Source: JAVBPB01 sp031549965 (GTDB lineage: Bacteria; Bacillota; Clostridia; Lachnospirales; Lachnospiraceae). Taken from it: a stretch of DNA of 46,223 nt. This document shows, piece by piece, positions 8,901 through 16,079 of this stretch (positions are counted from its first letter, which is position 1; each line of letters opens with the position of its first letter). The stretch covers positions 1 to 46,223 of the forward strand of contig JAVBPB010000017.1 in assembly GCA_031549965.1 (NCBI GenBank), in the 5' to 3' direction. Made by a program: the position numbers and the translations under genes. A model generated the notes under the pieces. The model was given only the letters and a program-made list of their open reading frames with translations, had not been told where the DNA came from and did not search any database.

Positions 8901-9613
8901 AAAGAATATTACATTTTTTGATTTTAATTTTAGTATGGCAGGTTTTGTCATTATTAGTTAATAAAAATATATTTCCTACTCCAATTCAGGTACTATATTC
9001 AATTACAAATTGCTACAAATCTATTATGATTCACAGTGTATATAGTATTTTCAGAATTTTTATGGGAATCATTCTTGCCATAATTGTGGGATTTCCAATA
9101 GGTTTGCTTATGGGATATTATAAATCAATAGACAAAATGCTTTCTCCTTTTGTTTATATTTTCAGCCCAATTCCTAAAATAGCCCTGCTTCCAATAATTA
9201 TGATGGCATTTGGAATAGGGGATGTGTCGAAAATATTTATAATTTTTATCATTATGGTTTTTCAAATGATAGTATCAGTACGAGATAGTATACATAATAT
9301 ACCCAAGGAGTATTTTGTTCCTTTTTATACAGTAAAGTCTCCAATGAAATGGATAATATTGGATATATTAATACCAGCCTCAATTGCAGATTTGTTTACA
9401 GCATTAAGAATTGGTTTAGCAACCAGTATTTCGGTTTTATTTTTTGCTGAAACTTTTGGTACAAGATTTGGAATAGGTTTCTTTATAATGGATATGTGGG
9501 TAAGGCTTGACTATAAGCAAATGTATCTTGGAATATTATGGCTTGGAATTATTGGATTGTTTTTATCAAAAATAATTGATTTGATGGAGAGGGTATTATG
9601 TAGGTGGAAATAA
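8897..9613 (+). CDS. ABC importer permease (SsuC/TauC-like)
   Basis: 238 residues with about six membrane helices, the size of single-domain BPD_transp_1 permeases. The ATPase-docking region reads 'LIPASIADLFTALRIGLATS' followed by 'FFAETFGTRFGIGF', typical of the taurine/nitrate/sulfonate group. The start is TTG at 8897, in a TTGA overlap with the ATPase stop. It completes a one-lipoprotein, one-ATPase, one-permease importer at the end of the quinone operon. Confidence 0.85.
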   Translation: MKRILHFLILILVWQVLSLLVNKNIFPTPIQVLYSITNCYKSIMIHSVYSIFRIFMGIILAIIVGFPIGLLMGYYKSIDKMLSPFVYIFSPIPKIALLPIIMMAFGIGDVSKIFIIFIIMVFQMIVSVRDSIHNIPKEYFVPFYTVKSPMKWIILDILIPASIADLFTALRIGLATSISVLFFAETFGTRFGIGFFIMDMWVRLDYKQMYLGILWLGIIGLFLSKIIDLMERVLCRWK

Positions 9614-9693
9614 TTTCTGTTATTTTGGTTAGTATAGTAGCAGGGATTTCTTTTTTAGCATTATCAACTGTTGTATTTTCATTTTCCGTATAG
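9604..9693 (+). CDS. Possible 29-residue single-span membrane peptide
   Basis: A GTG at 9604, overlapping the end of the permease gene in another frame, opens a 29-codon frame: (M)EIISVILVSIVAGISFLA followed by LSTVVFSFSV. Almost every residue is hydrophobic or small, giving one membrane helix. GGAGAGGG lies about ten bases upstream. It could be a small accessory subunit of the importer or a chance frame in AT-rich DNA; no family is recognised. Confidence 0.3.
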   Translation: MEIISVILVSIVAGISFLALSTVVFSFSV

Positions 9694-9740
9694 GCTGTAG
9701 TTGCTAATAAAATGAACAAATAAATTTGAGGTAATATATA

Positions 9741-9779
9741 GTTACTATTTGCAACTCTAATAGAATTGTGGATAGTGAC
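9741..9779 (+). terminator. 18-bp imperfect hairpin after the quinone operon
   Basis: 9741-9758 pairs with 9762-9779 around an AAT loop: 17 of 18 positions pair if G-U is allowed. TTTTTT follows only at 9791-9796, 11 bases after the stem, so it is a weak terminator at best and may have another role. It is the only candidate end signal for the upstream operon. Confidence 0.4.
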
Positions 9780-9818
9780 GAATTATTGCCTTTTTTAAAT
9801 GAAATACTAACAAATATG

Positions 9819-9847
9819 TTGAAAGAGCAAACTAAATGGTATATAAT
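9819..9847 (+). promoter_or_regulatory. Near-consensus promoter of a gene-free structured region
   Basis: TTGAAA (9819-9824) and TATAAT (9842-9847) are separated by exactly 17 bases. The predicted transcription start, about 9854, coincides with the first base of the helix at 9855. No open reading frame with a ribosome binding site follows, which supports a non-coding transcript. Confidence 0.6.
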
Positions 9848-9853
9848 GGAATG

Positions 9854-10081
9854 AGTACTCTGATTATAAATTCGAGATTATTTACATCAGTTAACTGAGA
9901 ACGGATGATCAGAGTACCGATTGTGGAGGGGAAACTTACTAATCAGTAAGTGCACAATTATAATCTTAACTAGGGGAAACTACATATTATTAAATAAAAG
10001 ATACAAACAAGTTAAATCCAAATTAAGGTATCTCGCTGCAATGATATTAAGTATTTTGCTTAATTTATTGTGGCTTTTTTT
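9854..10081 (+). ncRNA. Candidate structured small RNA, about 225 nt, unassigned
   Basis: The stretch runs from the predicted start of a strong promoter to a hairpin plus T-tract. Helices readable by eye: 9855-9864 with 9908-9917 (10 bp perfect), enclosing 9867-9871/9880-9884 and 9885-9888/9904-9907 as a possible three-way junction; 9920-9925 with 9953-9958 enclosing 9934-9940/9945-9951 (7 bp, AATC loop); and AGATAC/GTATCT further down. The word GGGGAAACT occurs twice in unpaired stretches. It does not match 6S, tmRNA, RNase P or TPP riboswitch signatures that I can recall. It could also be a long leader for the defence operon, but the internal terminator argues for a separate transcript. Confidence 0.45.
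10034..10081 (+). terminator. Intrinsic terminator of the candidate RNA
   Basis: The hairpin GCTGCAATGATATTAAG / CTTAATTTATTGTGGC (with G-U pairs and a small internal bulge, loop TATTTTG) is followed directly by seven T residues, the classic Rho-independent layout on the plus strand. Confidence 0.6.
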
Positions 10082-10282
10082 ATACATATCTTAATAAATT
10101 ATTAAAATTGGATAAAAAATAACCATTCCTGAAAAACATCAAGCAAAATTTAGATTCTGAAAGGATCCTTACCCATTGGATCTTGAGATACTGGAGGAGA
10201 CAGAAGCAGTACTATAAAATGCTAAAATAAGAATGGTATTGACATTTATAATACGAACTATTGATAAAATGGAGGTCATAAA
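10082..10282 (+). promoter_or_regulatory. Upstream region of the Lamassu-like operon
   Basis: A TATAAT at 10247-10252 (or TTGACA 10239-10244 with TGATAA 10262-10267) is the likely promoter; neither pairing is ideal. GGAGG at 10271-10275 is the ribosome binding site. ATAAAATGCTAAA occurs twice as a direct repeat, at 10214-10226 and at 10278-10290 over the start codon. Confidence 0.4.
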
Positions 10283-12184
10283 ATGCTAAAGAAACTTGCA
10301 CTTGATCAAACGAAGATATATGAAAAGTATATTGCTATGGAAGAGATTTCGGTAATGCTGGAACGGTTTGTAAAAGGTCGTTCTCACCATTTATCAATTG
10401 GAGCAGAACAGGGCGATGTAGATCAGTGGGATGACTTGGTGATTCAAACGAGTCATCAAGAATACACTCATATACAAGTAAAAAAGCAGACAACAGATTT
10501 TTCGGAGGATTCAATTATAAGAGACAAATATTCTAAGGGAAAAAGAAAAGATCAATGGAGGGATCTATCTGCGTTTGACAAGGCAATTAAAAGTCTTGGA
10601 GAGAAAATTGTAACCAATGGATCGGATCCAAATGTAACACATAAAAATTTCTGCTTAGTACTGCCAGAGGGCTCCATTCAGATAAAAAGGGATCTGGAAA
10701 TTAGGCACTTAAGAACCTTTTGTGAAGTTCATATTAAAGATGTTACGACTACAACAGGTTTGTATGATCTTGCACAGAAGGATATAACCACTCAGAACAT
10801 TTTTGAATGGTTAACTACCTGGTGTGGTTTTAAAGATTGGGAACACATTTTAAAGGCGTTAAAAGTGCTTAAAATAAATCAAATGGGCCATGAAGTGGAT
10901 ATTATCGATAGAACAGATAGGAACCTTCAGCAAATATTTATTATATCAAAAATTCAGGAAGTACGCAGGCTTATTTTATCATATTTAGATGATAATGCAA
11001 CATTCACTGGTGCAATTAAACCACGTCAATTATTGTTTGTGCTAGAACAATACTTGGATCCCAGCGTAAAAAGATGGACGCTTTTTCAAAAGGAGGGTTC
11101 TAGTTGGAAAATATCAGGGATTCACGATTTGAAGACGGATAATCAGATTGAAAGAGCAGATGTAATTGTACCTGCTCTATGGTCAGAAGATAACAAACAT
11201 GCTCGTTCTTTAAAAATGTATGGTAATTATTCAGAAAATTGCCAAATCTCGAGTAGCTTAATGCGCCTGTCCCTTCATCCCCAAGGATCGTTTGACATCT
11301 ATTGTAACGAGAAACTGACTTGGGAACCTGCGATTAAAACTAAAATCGGAGGAACACTTGGTGCATCAAGAGATGATTTGCGGGGAGCACGAATATTAGA
11401 TGAGTCAGAATGTTGCACACCAATGGAATTTAACGAGGTTAAGACAATAGGTGAAAAGGATGCTATTGCTGAAAAACTACATAGTGAGATGCATAAAGTA
11501 ACACTAAAACTTATCGATGAAAATATTCAAGACGAGATAAATAAAATGAGCAGTAGTAAGCTTCGAACGATAATTGATGAGCGATGGAGGCATTGGAACA
11601 TGTTACTTGAGCAAAGTGTAAAAAGTCAGAAAGAATTATTTTCAAAAATACTTCATCCAAAAATAGAAGGAGATTCAATTTCTGGCGAGCTGCGAGTTGG
11701 ACCGAAAACCGCAACCATATTAAGTGATGCTATTTTTATGCTATTAGTGATATCGGCATGTTTAGGAGATAACCAAAATGCGGATTGGACGTCCGTAGCA
11801 GATAACTTAAAAATGACCTCGATTGGTCTTGCATATTGGAGTGGTCCAGCGGATGGTGCTAAGAATGTAATTAAAATTGATGAAGATCCACATCTTTGCA
11901 AATTAATTGAAAACGAAATGGGGCAAATAATCATTATTGCTCAATCATCACTTTCGGAAGCAGAAATTTATGAATATGGTTTATTTAATGATAGCTCAAG
12001 TGCGAGCTTGATGACACATCCCAGTTATCCTAAATTATTAATAACCCAGAACAGAACATTTAAAAGAATTTTGGCAAAAGGTGATATTGTAGAGATGAAG
12101 AAGTATTTGCAACAGAGGATAGATACATATAATAATACTATGAATGGTGCTGTAAATCTGATAGTGGATGGGGTGATAGTATGA
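10283..12184 (+). CDS. lmuA: Lamassu/ABC-3C effector with Cap4-like (DUF4297-type) nuclease domain
   Basis: 633 residues. The N-terminal quarter looks like a PD-(D/E)xK-type nuclease of the Cap4/DUF4297 group: 'AEQGDVDQWDDLVIQ' provides the acidic residue and 'EYTHIQVKKQ' the QxK strand. The remaining ~450 residues are not recognised in detail; the last 170 ('RVGPKTATILSDAIFMLL' to the end) resemble C-terminal regions of ABC-3C effector proteins. In Lamassu systems such a nuclease is held by the SMC-like partner and released to cut DNA on phage or plasmid sensing. It is followed, overlapping by 4 bp, by the middle component. Start: ATG with GGAGG seven bases upstream. Base use is less AT-rich than in the flanking genes, suggesting transfer. 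Confidence 0.6.
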   Translation: MLKKLALDQTKIYEKYIAMEEISVMLERFVKGRSHHLSIGAEQGDVDQWDDLVIQTSHQEYTHIQVKKQTTDFSEDSIIRDKYSKGKRKDQWRDLSAFDKAIKSLGEKIVTNGSDPNVTHKNFCLVLPEGSIQIKRDLEIRHLRTFCEVHIKDVTTTTGLYDLAQKDITTQNIFEWLTTWCGFKDWEHILKALKVLKINQMGHEVDIIDRTDRNLQQIFIISKIQEVRRLILSYLDDNATFTGAIKPRQLLFVLEQYLDPSVKRWTLFQKEGSSWKISGIHDLKTDNQIERADVIVPALWSEDNKHARSLKMYGNYSENCQISSSLMRLSLHPQGSFDIYCNEKLTWEPAIKTKIGGTLGASRDDLRGARILDESECCTPMEFNEVKTIGEKDAIAEKLHSEMHKVTLKLIDENIQDEINKMSSSKLRTIIDERWRHWNMLLEQSVKSQKELFSKILHPKIEGDSISGELRVGPKTATILSDAIFMLLVISACLGDNQNADWTSVADNLKMTSIGLAYWSGPADGAKNVIKIDEDPHLCKLIENEMGQIIIIAQSSLSEAEIYEYGLFNDSSSASLMTHPSYPKLLITQNRTFKRILAKGDIVEMKKYLQQRIDTYNNTMNGAVNLIVDGVIV

Positions 12185-12816
12185 AATTTGATAATTTAAA
12201 AGCAAAAATTTATGAGATAGTACAAAATAGTTTTGAATTTGAGAGTGATACTGGATATGTGAAGGAATTAACAGATCTTGCCGATGAAAGTATTAAGTAT
12301 AAAGGTATTATTCGGATGAAACGTTCTGGAGTAGCAATAGACAGGTGGAAAACCATTGTGACCGTTGAAATAGACAACAATAATGAAACAGAAGGTGATC
12401 AGGATATTAAAGTTAAACTAAAGAGTGTTTTTGGGTGGATCGCATCAATAAAGGAATCGATTATCGGTACTGAGAATGCAGATTTGTATTTGTTTTTAGC
12501 ACTTAGTGATGCACTTTCAAAAGAAGAATGCTTACGTATCGAAGCTACGGAGCAGTTTTGTCGTAAATATGTTTTGTTGCCCCATGAAGATATTTCACAA
12601 TTTCTAAATCGTACATTTCTTCATAAGTTGGAAAAAGGTGAAGATGGGGTAGCTGGTAAAGATCCTTTAGAGAACGCATTTGAAAAAACTGCTGACCAAT
12701 TCCACTGGTTAACCCAGGAAATGCAAAAAAAATGGAAGAAAGCTTTTTCAGAGTTATCAGGAAGTGAGCTTTCTGATGTAATCCTCGAAAAGGAGGCATT
12801 GGATGAAGCATATTGA
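12181..12816 (+). CDS. lmuC: Lamassu/ABC-3C middle component
   Basis: 211 residues, no signal peptide or membrane segment. 'ENADLYLFLALSDALSKEEC' followed by 'RIEATEQFCRKYVLLPHED' resembles middle-component proteins of ABC three-component systems (the LmuC role in Lamassu, DdmB in Vibrio). Such proteins bridge the SMC-like ATPase and the effector. The position between effector and ATPase genes, with 4-bp (ATGA-type) and 14-bp overlaps, fits a stoichiometric complex. No enzyme motif is visible. Confidence 0.6.
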   Translation: MKFDNLKAKIYEIVQNSFEFESDTGYVKELTDLADESIKYKGIIRMKRSGVAIDRWKTIVTVEIDNNNETEGDQDIKVKLKSVFGWIASIKESIIGTENADLYLFLALSDALSKEECLRIEATEQFCRKYVLLPHEDISQFLNRTFLHKLEKGEDGVAGKDPLENAFEKTADQFHWLTQEMQKKWKKAFSELSGSELSDVILEKEALDEAY

Positions 12817-15760
12817 GAAGATTATTATTAGTAATGCACGCAGATTTGGTGCAGATATCGAGGTTAATTTTGGAGCAGGTGCAACAATTATTCTTGCTCC
12901 CAATGGAACAGGTAAAACAACTATTTTTGAAGCCATTGAATTAGCCCTGACAGGTGAAATTAGAAGAATTGCCCATTTTCCAGATGTCATTATAAGGGAT
13001 AAGTTAGATGAAATGAGTGTACGCTTGAATTTCTCTGGCGACAAATATTGTCAGGCAAACTATCTAAGAGCTAGAGGATGCAATAAAATAGGTAATCATG
13101 CAGAATTATTCCAACTGGAAAACAGTTTGTCAGTGCCCTATTTACTGCGATTAACTCATTTGCTGGATCAGCACAGCAATGGGTGGTTTGTTGAACAAGA
13201 TGAAAATAACGCAGGTGAAATTATTAGTAAATTACCTATTGGAAACGATTTAAATCATGTTATCTCGAAAAAAACCAGTTTACTAAGAGCTATTTCAGCA
13301 ACCGAAAAAAGAGCATATGAGGATTATGACAAGGCACGAAAGGATCTAAGTGAGTTCAAAGAATTATTATTAAAAATGGATGAACTTAAAATTGCAACAA
13401 CACTTACGCCATTAGAAGAGATAATGGAAAAACTGTTGTCTGTTAGTAAATTGGTTAATTATCAAATATATAATCGAGAACCTGATTTGATTCAAGCAAG
13501 CACCCATTTTGAAAAGATTAGAATCTTACTCTTGCAAAAGCTTAATAAAGAAAAAGAAATAGTAATTAAGTTAAGTGGGATGAAAGAGAAAGTACAACAG
13601 TACACTGACAATTTAGAGTTGCTGGATAAGGTGCAATTTGCCATATTCCAATATTCTGATAAAAATACTAATTTAAATGCTCTTATAGAATCAGCAAGGA
13701 AAGAAATTAAAGATGCATATGACGTTTTAATAAAAAACAAAAAGGAATTAGATAGACTGAAGTCTGTTAAACATTCGTTTGAAGAGCTTGAGAAAAAATC
13801 AGAGCAGTTAACTTCTAAAAAAGCAAGTTGGGAGCAGAATGAAAAAGAACTAAGGGATTTACGAAGGATTCATGAGCAGACAATTACTCTTCTTAATAAG
13901 AGTCAGTCAACGCTCGAACAGCATCAATTTATTGATGAAGCAATCGCAATTAACAATGTTAATTTGGAGCGGCTGAAACTTAAAAAAACAGTTCAACAGC
14001 AATGGCAAGGTCTGGAGGAACACAATAAAGAGATTGGTGAGATAAAAATACCTGAAATGGTAAAAAAGAAAACGGAACAATCAAAGTTAGTAAAGCTAAT
14101 TGATTATGAAGTCGCTGAAGCAGAAAAACTGTATTTAATTAAGAAAAATGTTGTGGATAGTCTTAATAAGGCTTCAGAAACTATTCAAAGTGCTGTAAGT
14201 AATATTAGAAAGAACTTGCCAGAAGATGAAAAATGTTGCCCTGTTTGCGGAGCCTGTTATGAAGTGGGTGATTTGATTAAGCGAATAGATGAATCACTTA
14301 ATTCATTAAACCCTGCTATCCAACCTGCTATTGTTGAAGAAGAAAATGCTTTGAATGCTCTCGTAATTGTTAAAGACAAACAAAATGTGGAGATTAAAAA
14401 GCTGTTAGATATTACTTCGGAATTAGAGGAACTTAATACTTACCAGGAAGAAAATAATAAGGTTATTAGGGAGAAAATACAACCGCAATTATTTTTTGCT
14501 AAAACATCAGAGGAAGCTTATACCCAAATCAAGGATCAAATTGTTCAAATTGAGTCATTAACTAAAGAATATCAAGAGAAAAAACGCCAACTTGAGCCGA
14601 CAGTGCCCATAGATGAAATGCATGATATGACTCTAAAAAAAGGTCAAGAGGAGAGAGTGCTGACTTCTCTTGAAGAAATGAATGGAAAATTAAAGTTTGA
14701 AATTAAAGATGTAACAGAAGAAATCAAAAGTATTAGTGTATCGCTGGACAATGTTGAGAAAAGCCTTGTTATTGAGAATATAGCGTCACAGTCAATTGAA
14801 GTACAACAAAAAGAAATTGATATTAATAATTTGCAGGAAATATTATCTAAAAACGAAGAAGATTTTAAAAGAAATCAAAATTTATATTTAGATGAGAAAG
14901 AGGTATATTCCAAAATAAAAGCAAACCAAGAAGGTATCTACGCCGAATGGAAGCAGCTCGAACTAGAGGAGCAACCAAACGAACATGAATTAAAAACAAA
15001 GCTGGAAGGGCTCCAGGGGGTAATTGTGGATTTAAAAGCAAGTAATAGTGATATGGATGCAGTTCAGCAAAAGTTAGCTCTCTGGCGTACGGCTGAGAAA
15101 TTTCATGATGTTGAAAATGAGGTAAAGGAGAAAGTGGGTGAGTTGGATGTGCAATCGTATTTGGAATATCTGCAAAAAAGTAGCGATGAAAAAAATGATG
15201 CACTTTCAAACATTCAAGAAAAAAAGAAGGCGGTTGATGTTTTCTTCATAAATTTGACAGCAGAATCGAAACAGATTAAGGAACAAATAGATGCGATTAA
15301 TGAGCCCTGGAAAGGATTGCTAAAAAGGATTGTCATAAATCCTTTAATAACTTCAGCCCCATTATTAAGTAATTCTACTTTAAGAAATAAACCAATAGCC
15401 AAAACTTCAGCAACTATTAACGGTGAAAATACCAGTATTGCCTGCATCGCAAGTGAAGCTCAGATGGCTGATCTACAGTTGACATTTATGCTTGCAATGG
15501 CCAATAAGTATCGCTGGACTCCATGGAAAGCACTACTTTTAGATGATCCTGTGCAACATCATGATCTTGTTCATGCATCGTCAGTTTTTGATGTATTAAG
15601 AGATTACATAATTAATTTTGACTATCAAGTTATGATGAGCACTCATGATACCATGCAAGCTAATTTTTTCAAGAGAAAGTTGGAAAATGAAGGTGTTCCC
15701 TCTAAAATTTATCAGTTAGTTGTGAGAGAAGGCGGTGTAGCGGTTGAGTTGTTAGGCTAG
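12803..15760 (+). CDS. lmuB: Lamassu-type SMC/Rad50-like ATPase with zinc hook
   Basis: 985 residues with split ATPase halves around a long coiled coil. Walker A 'APNGTGKTT' is at residues 32-40. The coiled coil is broken in the middle by 'CCPVCGACYE' (CxxC at 479-482), a Rad50-like zinc hook that would dimerise two arms. Walker B and D-loop 'LLLDDPVQHHD' are at about 911-921, and the H-loop is 'MMSTHD'. The signature region reads 'IASEAQMADLQ' rather than LSGGQ, as in several SMC-like defence ATPases. In Lamassu/DdmABC systems this protein senses abnormal DNA ends or structures and controls the nuclease. The gene overlaps the middle component by 14 bp. Confidence 0.8.
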   Translation: MKHIEKIIISNARRFGADIEVNFGAGATIILAPNGTGKTTIFEAIELALTGEIRRIAHFPDVIIRDKLDEMSVRLNFSGDKYCQANYLRARGCNKIGNHAELFQLENSLSVPYLLRLTHLLDQHSNGWFVEQDENNAGEIISKLPIGNDLNHVISKKTSLLRAISATEKRAYEDYDKARKDLSEFKELLLKMDELKIATTLTPLEEIMEKLLSVSKLVNYQIYNREPDLIQASTHFEKIRILLLQKLNKEKEIVIKLSGMKEKVQQYTDNLELLDKVQFAIFQYSDKNTNLNALIESARKEIKDAYDVLIKNKKELDRLKSVKHSFEELEKKSEQLTSKKASWEQNEKELRDLRRIHEQTITLLNKSQSTLEQHQFIDEAIAINNVNLERLKLKKTVQQQWQGLEEHNKEIGEIKIPEMVKKKTEQSKLVKLIDYEVAEAEKLYLIKKNVVDSLNKASETIQSAVSNIRKNLPEDEKCCPVCGACYEVGDLIKRIDESLNSLNPAIQPAIVEEENALNALVIVKDKQNVEIKKLLDITSELEELNTYQEENNKVIREKIQPQLFFAKTSEEAYTQIKDQIVQIESLTKEYQEKKRQLEPTVPIDEMHDMTLKKGQEERVLTSLEEMNGKLKFEIKDVTEEIKSISVSLDNVEKSLVIENIASQSIEVQQKEIDINNLQEILSKNEEDFKRNQNLYLDEKEVYSKIKANQEGIYAEWKQLELEEQPNEHELKTKLEGLQGVIVDLKASNSDMDAVQQKLALWRTAEKFHDVENEVKEKVGELDVQSYLEYLQKSSDEKNDALSNIQEKKKAVDVFFINLTAESKQIKEQIDAINEPWKGLLKRIVINPLITSAPLLSNSTLRNKPIAKTSATINGENTSIACIASEAQMADLQLTFMLAMANKYRWTPWKALLLDDPVQHHDLVHASSVFDVLRDYIINFDYQVMMSTHDTMQANFFKRKLENEGVPSKIYQLVVREGGVAVELLG

Positions 15761-16079
15761 ATAGGATTTCAATATAGCTATCAGTATTGGTATCGAAGCA
15801 AAAAAAGCACAAGAGTAGAGAAAAAGCATAATGTAATTATGTAGTCAAAAAATTAATAATACAACAAATATATATTAAAGTAATATGGAATTAGGATATA
15901 AGAAAACGAGCTTTTAGGTTACTATTCACAGCCAATGTCATTTAGTTAAGCTTTTAGTATTAAAAAAATGAAAAAAAGTAAAAATATATTGATTTTATAA
16001 TAAAAAACAATTAAACTATTTTTATAGGAAATTGTTTTTTTTTATTAATTTATTTAAAAATTGTAAAAAGGATGATGGT
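15761..16079 (+). promoter_or_regulatory. Leader region of the giant adhesin gene
   Basis: No gene. A TATAAT lies at 15996-16001 without a clear -35. Directly after it a perfect 11-bp A/T stem (16002-16012 with 16030-16040) runs into a nine-T tract at 16035-16043, resembling a weak attenuator or terminator. AAGGA lies about seven bases before the ATG at 16080. No terminator was found for the upstream defence operon. Confidence 0.35.

Noticed and set aside
9888..9920. CTGAGA next to a structured region as a TPP riboswitch
   Set aside because: The conserved ACCC..GAACCTGATC and TAATGCCAGCGTAGGGA parts are missing, and no thiamine gene follows.
12803..15760. The SMC-like ATPase as cellular Rad50/SbcC or RecN
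   Set aside because: No SbcD/Mre11 nuclease is adjacent. Its overlap with a middle component and a QxK nuclease gene, and its degenerate signature motif, fit the defence type.
16032..16079. Earlier in-frame TTG start for the giant adhesin
   Set aside because: It would add 16 residues rich in Phe and Asn encoded by the T-tract, with a badly spaced ribosome site. The ATG at 16080 has AAGGA seven bases upstream and begins a normal signal peptide.
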